60,000 nt of DNA from Bolinopsis microptera. Its lineage: Eukaryota > Ctenophora > Tentaculata > Lobata > Bolinopsidae. The stretch spans positions 15,829,118 through 15,889,117 of the forward strand of contig NC_087078.1 of the NCBI RefSeq assembly GCF_026151205.1. The letters run 5' to 3'. Positions 14,223 through 26,700 of this stretch are shown in pieces (positions within the stretch are counted from its first letter, which is position 1; the number at the start of each line of letters is the position of its first letter). The notes beneath the pieces were generated by a model. That model did no database searches. It was not told where the DNA came from and was given only the letters and a program-made list of their open reading frames with translations. Made by a program: the position numbers and the translations under genes.

Positions 14223-14681
14223 TAAAACTTTCAAATTGTTACACAAATAGTCAAATACATCATTTTATTTCAAATAGAATTCGCCGGATGACTTGTAAAT
14301 GCCTTGACAAGTGACCGAGTGTAAACAAAATTAGGGACACCCAAACATCAGTTGACCAGTTAACTGGTCATAGCATTTACATTGGGCCCTGTACAGGTAA
14401 GTGAGGTAGAGATTTAATTAATTAACTAATTTAATTGAGGGTAACTGTCTGAATCTGATGGGATGTCAACTCAATTGTCTGCGGTTAACAGATTTAGTTT
14501 GAAGTAGCAACTGGTTTCTCAGACTGGAAATTATTCAAGCACTGAATATAATTAGGAATGTAAACACAGTCTTCGTTGGAATTATATCTGAATGAGTCAG
14601 AATGTGGAGAGGTCAAGATATTTAAGCTTGTGACAGTTTTCTCGTGATGTCTTTTCATTTAAACACTTACAACTTAATGTA

Positions 14682-15242
14682 TCATAAAACATCTTCAACT
14701 TTCACTGTAACCGTAACTGGGTTACCAGTAACCGTATTTTTACTGGCTGCATACTTTTTAATGATAATGTTCATTCTGGACTGATCGTAAAGATAGTGTC
14801 CCAAGACCAGAAGAATGTTGGACGCCAGTAATACCACCCAGATGATAAACATAACAAGCTCTGTGATCTGCCTCTCCAGTGTCATAGCAACCAGTCCTAG
14901 CAATATTGTGACCAGCCAGTACCCAATTGTAATGTTGTATATTCGCTCCTTTCGCGCTTGGTAATTTGTTAAGTCTACCATGTACTGTTTTATTCTGCTG
15001 TTGGCCATGTTTTTAACTGAGATTGAACGATCTATTTTTTCGCTTTTCTCCAGGATTATACATGATTTATCGCGGAAAATGGCGAGTTGTTCGGCTTTGA
15101 TCGACTTGTCTTCCGGTTCTTTCAAAGGAGTTTTTATGCTGATTTTTGTCTCAGATTTGTTAGTTTGGGCACTATCTTTCCTCACGTTAGAAGTCATGGT
15201 TGTGGTGCTTTGGATAATAATCTGATTGTTATTTCCGTCCAT
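14682..15242 (-). CDS. Small two-helix membrane protein of unknown family (186 aa)
   Basis: A single uninterrupted frame. Residues 1-60 are polar, rich in Thr/Ser/Lys and low in complexity; residues ~60-105 are charged and probably helical (AIFRDKSCIILEKSEKIDRS); then two hydrophobic helices in close succession (about 106-123, YWLVTILLGLVAMTL, and about 130-149, VMFIIWVVLLASNILLVLG); then a short basic tail. The arrangement resembles a hairpin-anchored protein with a cytosolic N-terminus, but I recognise no family. The ATG at 15240-15242 is the first in frame. There are no detectable introns and the neighbours are transposons. It could be the last exon of a longer gene. Confidence 0.5.
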   Translation of the reverse strand: MDGNNNQIIIQSTTTMTSNVRKDSAQTNKSETKISIKTPLKEPEDKSIKAEQLAIFRDKSCIILEKSEKIDRSISVKNMANSRIKQYMVDLTNYQARKERIYNITIGYWLVTILLGLVAMTLERQITELVMFIIWVVLLASNILLVLGHYLYDQSRMNIIIKKYAASKNTVTGNPVTVTVKVEDVL

Positions 15243-16776
15243 ACTTTAGAAAAAGGCATCGATCACAACAAATCTAAGCTTAAATTAGATATCCGACATA
15301 ATGCAGAAAGTTACAAAGCAAGCAGAAAATAACACTGCACTATACAGACTTGCATGATATGTTCGCAGTTTTTAATTCGCTTTGATCTGTGATCAGCAGA
15401 ATTAGATTTAACTGGTGAACGACATATAACAAAAATTCAACTAAAAGGCCCTATGTTGAGTGATAACAGTATTAAATATCCACGCACAGCGGCTATACGT
15501 CTACTACTAGCTTTGCCTATAATACTAGTGTACTTATTACTAATAGTGTAAAACTGATTACGGAGGCCGAGGGGGGGGGGGGGGGGGGGAGGGGGGTTCA
15601 AAAATCACGTAATCACTTTTTTGTTCAAAAAGTGATTACGTAATATGTGAACGACTCTAACAATTTTTAAAAATTCTTGTGAAAGGCCCCGAGTAGAGGG
15701 TGTGAAAGTGATCTATTTCGATGTATTTTTTGGACGCTGATTCCGAATCACCCCCCCCCCCCCCCCATGACGCAGAGTAAAAATGTTTTCCTTGATCAGA
15801 AAGGTATGGCAAAAAACTATTTTGATCACGTGACAGGCGAGTAAAACATGAATTCGATTATATTTATTTAGGGCTCCGGTTAGGCCTAAGGTTAAGTTAG
15901 AGTTAGGTTTATAGATAGCTTCAGAGTTATGGTTATGTGTTATGGTTAGGATTAGAGTTTATGTAGAACCGTTTTGTACGGCTGCAAAACCGTGGCCGTA
16001 AAAACCAAAGTCACGTGATAATTTTTGGGTGAGCGAATCAGTAAAATCAATATTTATATTTTATGCAATATCTTTGTCGCATATGAGTGGAGTAGTACTA
16101 GTAATAAAATATTAATACTGTGTTTCGTTTGCACATGTTCTGTATTAAATTTTAGCGTTTTTGCAACTATAAGTATAAGTATCGTAAAAATCGTACGTTT
16201 TTATTTTATTTTTGTAGCAAGATGCACTACTGGGCCGCGCATCAAATAATGTTTCTTGCACAACTAGACTGGGCCACGTCGAGCTGCGAAGGATTGAAAT
16301 CGTCAATCAACTATCGCCCTCAAAGTCAAACCCTAAATTGTAATTCACTAATTATTTGTCAAATCGTTACGTGGCTATACCATATCTGATATCCTATATC
16401 CACCGCTGCGAACTGGTAACTTGTGTGTGGCAGGCCCATATCAGTGACTGATATCACGTGGACAAGATTACTGTTACATTTTACCTAGCTTGCTAGTCTA
16501 TTGCCAGCTCCTCTAACGTATATCCTGTATGCAGGATCTCGGAAAGAGCGCCGCGCATAGAAACACGCACGCCTGGTAAGGTTACATTCATAACCTCACG
16601 GCAAATTTACAAGAAATTAACGTGTATTGGGTGTATTTATAATACACGTGACTTTTAGAATTAAACCACTCTGTGTAGTGTGGTTTATAAACCTATACAC
16701 ACTACACGGAGTGGTTTAATTCTAATAGTCACCAAGGCTTTATTATATTTACTAACTTATATCTCACTCGACTATA
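15243..16776. other. Intergenic stretch with homopolymer runs and hairpins
   Basis: A G-run at 15570-15596 and a C-run at 15750-15766 flank a hairpin (CGTAATCACTTTTT / AAAAAGTGATTACG, 15607-15642), so the 200-bp block is itself roughly an inverted repeat and may be a MITE. 16216-16310 is a decayed copy of the CG-rich family (GCAAGATGCACTACTGGG, GAGCTGCGAAGGATTGA). 16647-16731 is a separate palindrome. No credible gene. Confidence 0.55.
16647..16731. repeat. 85-bp palindrome
   Basis: Arms of about 35 bp: AGAATTAAACCACTCTGTGT...GTGTG and CACAC...ACACGGAGTGGTTTAATTCT, around a centre GTTTATAAACC. Possibly a MITE remnant. Confidence 0.8.
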
Positions 16777-18519
16777 CCTTATCGGACCTTATTTGGACGG
16801 ACATTACTTGAACGCTGGAGGCCCTAGCGTTCATCTTAATGTCCGTTCAAATAAAGTCCGTTCAATTAATGTCCGTCCAAGTTAAAGTCCGTTGAAATTA
16901 TTTCAAAAATTTTTTCATTTCGAACTTTTTGTCCAGAATATGACAACTTTGAGAACTTTATTGTGCCGTAAGTTAACGACGGAAAGGTTCTCTTTGGTCT
17001 GCCGGAGGCACAGAAAACTCTGCTAGTACCTTAGTTCCCAAAAATTTGTGTGCCATTATATTGAGCACAATTTATTTGAGCCCGAAAATTTTGGGCAGAA
17101 AATTTGAACTCATTTGGGCGACCGAAAATTTGGGCACAAATTCTTCGAAAAATGAACGATTTTCCACTAAAATTTCAGTTAAATATTTGCCTTAGTTCAT
17201 TATTATTCCTTATTATTCCAGTTATTTTGCTTTCAATTTTAAGCATGTAGGTGGTAGTCTGAGTTGTTTCACATTATGAAATTTACGATCTGCCCAGTAA
17301 CTACTAAAAAATACAGTGATGATGGCACAGTACAAAATGATAGATATACAATAGTGATATTTAGTCTCTCAATCAGATAGTTTAGTCTACTTACACTTAG
17401 CATATCTTATCATACCCCTTTCACATACAATGATCATTATGACGCCTCACCAGATAAGGAAAGGCTTTGAGAAGTCGGGTATAACTGATACTTGTAGATC
17501 AGACTTTACGGTGGATGATAATTCATTTGCAGATCTTGTTTAAATCTCTAGCTATCCGTACCTCTAGCCATTTGTTTTATTAGTAGCTGTTAGCTATTCC
17601 TGTTATTTCTATTCATTTAAAATATAAGCCTTTTTACTTGGTCAAGCCATGAATGACAGATTAGAAAACTAAAATTTAAAATATTATTTCACTTGGATAT
17701 GAAGAAAAAGCCATCTTTCTATAGATTTCAGGGCCACAGGCCAAATGCCAAAAGTTTGGTTAGCAACAAATTTAGCAGACGGAAAAGATTTATGCAATTA
17801 ATTTGGTCTGCAAAAAAATTGGGCGAGAGGCCCGCTCAAATTTTTTGTCGCCCAAATTTTTGGGAATTAAGGTATATGATATTTTCAAGGCTCACTTGGC
17901 GGAAAAATGTCAACGAAATTATGGCACTCAACAACATAGTTCATGAACTAGTCCCCGCCAACATGACAAACTTGTTCCAGCCTCTAGATATTAGTATTAC
18001 GGTAAATCGTGTTTCCAAGGACATTGCCCGACGTTGTTATAGTTCATATTACTCGGGTGCGGTAATGAAACAGTGCTAGAAAAGCTCCACGTGATGTTAA
18101 GGTTAACCTTAAGTTGTCTAAGATAAAACCACTTCACGCCGAATGGCTTGTAAAAGTTAACACTGAAATGCAGGACCGGGGTAGTTTGATAAAAAAGGTT
18201 TCCATAAACTTAAAGCTGGAAATCACTGATGCTTTAAGTTTAAACATGGACTATTTCAAGCACGAAACCCCATTTGATGAAGATGATATGTGATATTAGA
18301 CACTGATCAAGTACACTTTTTTACTGCTCAATGACTGCTTTTCTTACTTACTGTATAAAAAATGGATTTAAAAATCATTTGCTGAAATTTAAAAAACGTC
18401 AACAAAATTGAAAAAATTCGGATTTTTGATGGTTTTGAATGCCTTCGAGCGTTCATATTAATGTCCGTTCATAATTATGTCCGTTCATGTAATGTCCGTC
18501 CAAATAATGTCCGATAAGG
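16777..18519 (+). mobile_element. Pogo/Tigger-like DNA transposon, decayed, TA target site
   Basis: Terminal inverted repeats CCTTATCGGAC..TATTTGGACGGACATTAC at both ends, flanked by TA on each side (16775-16776, 18520-18521). The subterminal regions hold repeated GTCCGTTCAA-type words. Inside, on the plus strand at ~17905-18300, are transposase remnants in shifting frames: IVHELVPANMTNLFQPLDIS (the end of a DDE endonuclease, with the usual PxNxTxxxQPLD signature), then IKPLHAEWLVKVNTEMQD and DALSLNMDYF..FDEDDM. The DDE catalytic core upstream is gone, partly because another element sits at 17029-17872. Not autonomous. Confidence 0.75.
17029..17872. mobile_element. Second Tigger-like element inserted in the first
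   Basis: Ends CCTTAGTTCCCAAAAATTTG and CAAATTTTTGGGAATTAAGG (inverted), flanked by TA on both sides (17027-17028, 17873-17874). Subterminal GGGC-rich words are repeated in the ends. The plus strand near 17450-17540 reads HQIRKGFEKSGITDTCRSDF then VDDNSFADLV, resembling the C-terminal GITxAL..DDD tail of Tigger-type transposases. The minus strand at 59905-60000 encodes a near copy (DDIRKDFEKSGITDACYVRF). Confidence 0.7.
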
Positions 18520-18521
18520 TA

Positions 18522-19684
18522 TCTTTTATAAACAACAAAAAACACTTCGTAATTTAGGTTTGTGAAAACAATTCTCATAACAACAAATTCAATTGAAGAA
18601 AAATTCTAGGTCCAATCAATATCAAAGCTTCATACCTATCAGTATAATAATATGTATATCTATGCATCAATTAATGTCAGCCTATTATTATATATGTTAT
18701 AATAAAAGAAGAGCCCAATAGAGCCATCTGTACAACTCAATATTAATCAACTCCACGAATCGGAAAACGGTGACATATCACGCATGGAACAAATGAAATC
18801 CCCTTGTACATGTAGTCACACTTGAATCTGCTACTTATAGACCTGACTACTAAGGGAGCAAACCAAAAATCATTTAAAAAATCATTTAAAAATCATATAG
18901 CAGGTCATGTTGTGAATTGAAGCTGGAAAATCCGACATAATTTTAATTCCCGGTTAAGCAAATGTCTGCTTCACAATTTAAAGTGACGAAACATGGAATT
19001 ACATTCCGCGAATTCATGTATCATCTTAAAAATGGGATACATCCACCCGGGCCCTCTTTCGTGCAAACCAAAATGATTCCAAAAATAAGTAGTTATGTTA
19101 ATGGCGTGGTCTTATGACTTAAAATGTTCTAATCTATGACAACCCTAAATAGATGAAACCTTAAAATAGCAAAAAAAACATTCTAATCGATTCAAACTGA
19201 TTATTTCTAATTCAGTTAATAACATACACATCATTACGTACAATAATAAGTAGTTGTCGAACTAAGGTGAAATTTATCATTCCATTCTCGGTACGCAAAT
19301 TGTAAACATTCCCCACTAAACGATTATTTGATTATCATTATTTACCACAAAGTTAATTATCTAATTAAATGTATTTACATTGGTAAACGCAGTTGAACGC
19401 TCCTTATAGTGGATGGCAAATTAACGCATCATTTTGTGGTGGTAAATTTTATCCCAAAAGTTGCCAACATCGGTAAGAAATTTGACTACTTTAATAAGAA
19501 AAAAGTTCTCCGCCGCAAAACGGTGCAGAAATATCATCTCTTACCTACTATACAGAAAGACGTGACAGTTACATCAGAGAGCTTCATAAATTCTAAAATA
19601 ATTTACTCGACAATACACCTAGCCCGGCTCGACAAGCCATTAAATGAAACCTAAACTCTGCAAAATGCAAAAAAAAACTTCAGC
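18522..19684. other. Downstream region of KSR
   Basis: AT-rich. Contains the KSR 3' untranslated region on the minus strand. Frames at 19409-19654 and 19644-19904 on the plus strand are unsupported; the second is the antisense of the last KSR exon. Confidence 0.4.
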
Positions 19685-20725
19685 TCAAGAAGTAGCCGTC
19701 CTTTTGAGGCCCACTGGATGCGAGGGAGACCTCTGGAGCGCGCGCGGGAGAGGCAGCGCGCGTATATCCTTAGCGAGCTGGGCTGCGTTGGGACGAGAGT
19801 GTGGATCATTTGTCCAGCAGGAGAGAAGAAGTCGACTCATATCAGCTGAGGAACTGGACACATCAGGAACCAGTCCTTTGGAGAGATGCCACCATACCTT
19901 GTAAGGGGTTGGGTGAGATAGGTTATTAATACAAATACGAGCTGTTCATTTATCAGCCATCATTTTACTGTAACAGTAATAAGAAAGATGGAGAAATGTT
20001 TATTGAGATTGGTACCTGTTCAGGACTGTGACCTGGCCAAGGCCAGTGTCCAGCTAGGATCTCATACCAAACAGTGCCCAGAGCATACACGTCTGTAGAC
20101 TCTGATAACTCTATCTCGCCCTTCTCTTTACCTGGGAACACGAGTTACATTAGGGGACAAGAGAGTACATATTTAGCATATTAAGCATTATGACATGTGG
20201 CCCTGTCAGTATTTAACCATAATATGCCTCGGAAACAGACTTTCTGCCACATTTTACCGTGCTCGTATTTACAATTACAGACCAGACGTAAATACTGGTG
20301 ATCGAACATCTAATGATACCATTATTCCTTCAAGATGAATAATTTTCATTCTTGTCCGCCCAAAACTACATGACAACAGCAAATTATACAATGAACTGTT
20401 AATCGAAGTGGAATTTTAAAATGTAAACAGTGGATAAAAATTCCGATGGGAACAACTTGGAATAGTCACAGCTGATAAAATGAAGACAGTGGAATGGGCT
20501 GAGTCCAATAAAATGTAACATATGTTATTTGGTGCCACGCGGAGTCACTACAATTAAAAATGAAACACACCCTCGCTTAGATGAAGCACTGTATTTAAAA
20601 ATGAAATTCGGTAATTCAAAAGATTATGTTCACACGAAATTAATTAAATTATTACCTGCGACGACAGCTTGAAGTTTTCTTATAATCTCCGGAGCAAGGT
20701 AATACAGGTTCACATTAAACAAAAC
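19685..20725 (-). CDS. KSR: KSR exons 18-20: pseudokinase C-lobe and C-terminus
   Basis: Exon 18: NLYYLAPEIIRKLQ (APE at 730-732). Exon 19: LSESTDVYALGTVWYEILAG, the helix-F region with the KSR-type FGTVWYEL pattern. Exon 20: MSRLLLSCWTNDPHSRPNAA and a short basic tail ending at the TGA at 19685-19687. These exons lie 10.8 kb from exon 17, but phase 0 and the alignment at the join (KKGEKGFE then VLFNVNLYYL) show that they belong to the same gene. No other kinase N-lobe is present nearby. Confidence 0.9.
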
Positions 20726-23700
20726 CTGAAAATAAAAGAGTAAACATCATAACCCATACAATATAACATCTCTTATAAATACAGTACAACATAATCCCTC
20801 AAGATGTTCAATTTTGTGCTCGTTTTATTGGCAAACTTCACTACAACAGTCTGCACTTGGGCGGATTCAAACTCATCCGGAACAATTCTAGATAATTCCA
20901 CACCCCCACACACAATTGTGAATCGTGTGCGCATGTATTGTTGGCTGAATTCTTGTAGTGTTGAACAATACTGACCGACCACACAAGTAAATTAGCTTTG
21001 AACAATAGGCAGCGGTTTGTGTTACTGTTCTTGAAAGGGCTGGGTCGGATGAGTTACCAAACTCCACTCCGTTACAGTCTCATTTGTTATGATGGGGGTA
21101 GTTTCAGCCGAACAAGATATCCTTAAATCGTGGGCTACAGCTGTAGTTCTTGTAGCTGGATTTTTCGTTTTAAAAAGATTTGTCTTGCCGAGGCTACGGT
21201 GGTTTAAAGATTTGAAGGTTATCGTGGGCTGGTTGCGGTTGCTTCCACATTATTACCGCCTACGTGATATAAGAGGTAATAGTCATGGATCTGACGACAT
21301 TCCCGTCTATATAACTTCCGCCCCGGGGTTTGAGACTTGGAATACCTCAAGGGACCCATTAGAAACAAATTTGGCTTGGGTAGAAATTTTGGCTATGGGG
21401 CAGTTTTGCGCAATTGACCACGCCCTTTTTTGGCGCTTTTGCAACTTTAGAATCAAAATAACTCCGCTTCTAATTGAAATTAGAAGCTCAGCTTGGCTTT
21501 AAAGTTGTTCAGAATCATCACATTTAGGGGGGGTAGAGCATAATTTTAAAGTCAACAGACATCGGGTTGTTGAGTTATGTGACCACACCCTTATTTACCC
21601 TCGCGAGTCGTGATTTTCACACTAAATACGAGATATCTCGGCTTCTGATTGAGCTACGTGCTCATCCTGGGCATTAAAATGTTCAGAATCATCACATTGA
21701 GTAGGGTAGACCACAATTTCAAAGTCCTCAGATGTCAGGTTGTTGAGTTATTAGGCCCCAACCTGTTTTTACGCTCTCGCGGGTAGCGATTGCAGCGATT
21801 AAAATCAAAATAACTCAGCTTCCAATTGAAGTTAGGAGCAATACTCGGGCAGCAAAATGTTCACAATCGTCACATTGAGTGGGGTAGAACGTAGTTTCAA
21901 AGTCCTCAGACGTTAGGTTGTTGAGTTATTAGGCCCACACCATAATATTTACGCTCTCGCGAGTCGCGAGTGGACACTTAAAATCAAAATAACTCGGCTT
22001 CTGATTAGAGTTAGGAACAAAACTTGGGCATGGAAATGTTCAGAATTATCATATTAAGTGGGGTAGAACGTGGTTTCAAAGTCCACAGACGTCAGGTTGT
22101 TGAGTTATTAGGCCCCAACCTGTTTTTACGCTCTCGCGGGTAGCGATTGCAGCGCTTAAAATCAAAATAACTCAGCTTCCAATTGAAGTTAGGAGCAAAA
22201 CTCGGGCAGCAAACTGTTCACAATCATCACATTGAGTGGGGTAGAACGTAGTTTCAAAGTCCTCAGACGTCAGGTTGTTGAGTTATTAGGCCCACACCAT
22301 CATATTTACGCTCTCGCGAGTCGTGAGTCGACACTTAAAATCAAAATAACTCGGCTTCTGATTAGAGTTAGGAACTAAACTTGGGCATAAAAATGTTCAG
22401 AATCATCACATTGAGTGGGATAAAACGTAGTTTCAAAGTCCTCAGACGTCAGGTTGTTGAGTTATTAGGCGGAACCCTATTTTTACGCTCTCGCGAGTCG
22501 CGAGTCGACACTTAAAATCAAGATAACTCGGTTCCTGATTAGAGTTAGGAACAAAACTTGGGCATGGAAATGTTTAGAATTATCATATTGAGTGGGGTAG
22601 AACCTGGTTAAGTTATTAGGCGGAACCCTATTTTTACGCTCTCGCAAGTAGTGATTCTATATGCTTAAAATCAAAATAACTCTGCTCCTGATTAGAGTTA
22701 GGAATTAAACTTTGGCATAGAAATGTCCAGAATTGTGAACATTTTTATGCCCAAGTTTAGTTCCTAATTCTAATCAGACGCCGAGTTATTTTGATTTTAA
22801 GTGTCGACTCGCGACTTGCGAGAGAGTAAATATTATGGTGTGGGCCTAATAACTCAACAACCTGACGTCTGAGGACTTTGAAACTACGTTCTATCCCACT
22901 CAATGTGATGATTCTGAACATTTTTATGCCCAAGTTTAGTTCCTAACTATAATCAGAAGCCGAGTTAATTTGATTTTAAGTGTCGACTCGCGACTCGCGA
23001 GAGCATAAAAATAGGGTTCCGCCTAATAACTCAACAACCTGACGTCTGAGGACTTTGAAACCACGTTCTACCCCACTCAATATGATAATTCTGAACATTT
23101 CCATGCCCAAGTTTTGTTCCTAACTCTAATCAGGAACCGAGTTATCTTGATTTTAAGTGTCGACTTGCGACTCGAGAGAGCGTAAAAATAGGGTTCCGCC
23201 TAATAACTCAACAACCTGACCTCTGAGGACTTTGAAACTACGTTCTATCCCACTCAATGTGATGATTCTGAACATTTTTATGCCCAAGTTTAGTTCCTAA
23301 CTCTAATCAGAAGCCGAGTTATTTTGATTTTAAGTGTCGACTCGCGACTCGCGAGAGCGTAAATATGATGGTGTGGGCCTAATAACTCAACAACCTGACG
23401 TCTGAGGACTTTGAAACTACGTTCTACCCCACTCAATGTGATGATTGTGAACAGTTTGCTGCCCGAGTTTTGCTCCTAACTTCAATTGGAAGCTGAGTTA
23501 TTTTGATTTTAAGCGCTGCAATCGCTACCCGCGAGAGCGTAAAAACAGGTTGGGGCCTAATAACTCAACAACCTGACGTCTGTGGACTTTGAAACCACGT
23601 TCTACCCCACTTAATATGATAATTCTGAACATTTCCATGCCCAAGTTTTGTTCCTAACTCTAATCAGAAGCCGAGTTAATTTGATTTTAAGTGTCCACTC

Positions 23701-26700
23701 GCGACTCGCGAGAGCGTAAATATTATGGTGTGGGCCTAATAACTCAACAACCTAACGTCTGAGGACTTTGAAACTACGTTCTACCCCACTCAATGTGATG
23801 ATTGTGAACAGTTTGCTGCCCGAGTTTTGCTCCTAACTTCAATTGGAAGCTGAGTTATTTTGATTTTAAGCGCTGCAATCGCTACCCGCGAGAGCGTAAA
23901 AACAGGTTGGGGCCTAATAACTCAACAACCTGACATCTGAGGACTTTGAAATTGTGGCCTACCCTACTCAATGTGATGATTCTGAACATTTTAATGCCCA
24001 GGATGAGCACGTAGCTCAATCAGAAGCCGAGATATCTCGTATTTAGTGTGAAAATCACGACTCGCGAGGGTAAATAAGGGTGTGGTCACATAACTCAACA
24101 ACCCGATGTCTGTTGACTTTAAAATTATGCTCTACCCCCCTAAATGTGATGATTCTGAACAACTTTAAAGCCAAGCTGAGCTTCTAATTCCAATTAGAAG
24201 CGGAGTTATTTTGATTGTAAAGTTGCAAAAGCGCCAAAAAAGGGCGTGGTCAATTGCGCAAAACTGCCCCATAGCCAAAATTTCTACCCAAGCCAAATTT
24301 GTTTCTAATGGGTCCCTTGAGGTATTCCAAGTCTCAAACCCCGGGGCGGAAGTTATATAGACGGGAATGTCGTCAGATCCTTGACTATAATGTTAACCTC
24401 CTTGAAATCACTAACTCTTATGAGGCTAGCGAAAATGGTTTTACATAGCTATACTACGCTATATTTTATATCAAATTTTAAAATTAAAATTGGGATTAAA
24501 AGGCACATATATTAAGCCGTAGTACATACATATTACATTACGATGAAACCTACATTGCGATTAAAACTGCGATGAAATGCCGCGCCTATATAAACGTACG
24601 CCTGTATAAATGCGCGGCATTTCATCGCAGCTTTCATCGCAATGTAGATTTCATCTCAATGTAATATGTATGTACTACGGCTTTACTCGTTCCACCCAGC
24701 GCATTTTGTTTACTGAAACGTCAAGGTAGCGACGTGGTCGATGCTTTAAAAAGGATCATCTACAATCGTCTACCTTTCACCCCAGATTTTGGTTTTTTTG
24801 TATTATTTGTTCCGTTCAGGACCTGTTGTTTGGTCAGAAGTGGTGAGGAAATACGGCGAGAGACCTTTCGTATGGAGTCTCACCTACTCACAGGTACATA
24901 CATGAACACTAGGTCACACCAGATCACACCAGATCACACCAGATCACACCAGATCACACCAGATCACACCAGATCACACCAGATCACACCAGATCACACC
25001 TGGAATCAATCATATAATTACACTTTGAAGATAATAAGAAAACGTGAATTAGAAATCATTTTGTTTTCTGCGGTGTCTAATTGAAAGTACTCCTCTTTTT
25101 AGGTGGACGATTGGTGCTCAGAATTACAGAGAGAAGTGTTCAGCGATGTCGAGATAGGTCGACCCTTCGGAGTGTTTATAGACGATGCAAAGCTAGGCGT
25201 TATCACCTATATGACAGGCAAGTTAAACTGGAATGATAAATTGTCACACAATCAGTGCCGAGCATTTTAGATTCTCACGAGAACCAGTTATCATATTATT
25301 ACAAGTGCTATAACAACAATGGCATATAGTGCCATACTTTGAACTAAGGTATAATTCCAATTTATTGGATTTTCCTAGAGAAACAATCATTGACACGACA
25401 TCAGCTGACTCATGTTGATGTATTTCGGAAATAAAAGCAAAAAAATTGCGGCCCGAACATTCGTACAATCATCAGAACTGTTTAAAACATTTTCAGGTTT
25501 AAAGTTGGGTGTGCCTCTCATCTTGTACCACCTAAGAGCAGTTGGAGACCTCCTACATCATCAAATATCTCAAGTTCCAGAGGTTAAGTACATGTTAGTC
25601 TCCGCAGGTAGAATACCCCAGATTCAAGATGCTGCACCCGACTGGGTGGTGAAGAATAATTTATGGGACAAATCACTGAGGTTCAGGTCTTTGTGTGTGC
25701 TTGAGAGAGTCGGGGAGGAGATGGAAGGATCAGAGGACGTTTCGGGTGGGAGTGATGGGGAAGAAGAGGAGCGGGAAGGGGAAGTGATCGAACAGATAAT
25801 AGATATTGAAAGTGAAACTGTTGCAGAATTAATCGAAAAAGTCGAGGAAGAAACTGATAGAATTGATGAAGATAATCCTAGTGAACAAGAAACTGATTTC
25901 AGAAAGAAATATGATAACGTATTCTTAGTACACTTCACCAGCGGAAGCACAGGACTCTCAAAAGGGACCATGCTTAAAGCCAACAAGTGTGCTCTGATGG
26001 GACATCGTGTTGCTCAGGAGTTGGGTCTAACGTCACATGACGTCATCATGACCGTATCCCCGCATGCACGAATGACATGGAATTACGCTGTCGCCCTAGC
26101 AACCGGGTGTGCCCTACAGCCGAACATGGCAGCGCATGACGCGCCCGCTAGTAAGCATTTATATATTTGTAACAATTCACTTGTTTGATAAGCTGATAAA
26201 ATACTGAAATACGGATAATATAATATGATGTTTTATAGACCAGTGTACGGTATTATAGATAAGTGTTGTTTTGGAGCGTTGTTTACCATAACCCTACCCT
26301 GCAGACGTTAAAGCCACAGTAATATACACTGGCTATGAGACGACGTTTGACATGGTGGAAAGTCTTGAGAAAAAGAGACGTAGCATCTCAAACGTCAGGT
26401 TTAGAAAACGATTTGATTTTGTAATTAAATCTTTATCTTACGATATTTTCATGCCTACCGAGTAAGCGGCAAGGAAACCTAAGCTGAAGGATCATACAAG
26501 GCCAGCTTTTCTTCACCAAAGGTTTCGTTACACAAACCCCAATCACAGTTCACACTCGGTGGTGTGTGTTGCTCGGACACACAACACAGCAATAACATTA
26601 AATTTAATAATCCCGAAATTATCAATTAACTAATTAATTAGTAATTAATAACCTCCAAATATGGACAGGATGTGGCTAGTGACTGGGTTTCCAGGGGATA

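Noticed and set aside
19409-19904. Plus-strand frames of 81 and 86 codons
   Set aside because: The second is antisense to KSR exon 20; the first has no support.
25412-26188. Single-exon reading of the FATP-like middle part from ATG 25412
   Set aside because: The region before 25497 is intron (TTTTCAG at 25490-25496) and the exon joins in phase with 25103-25217.
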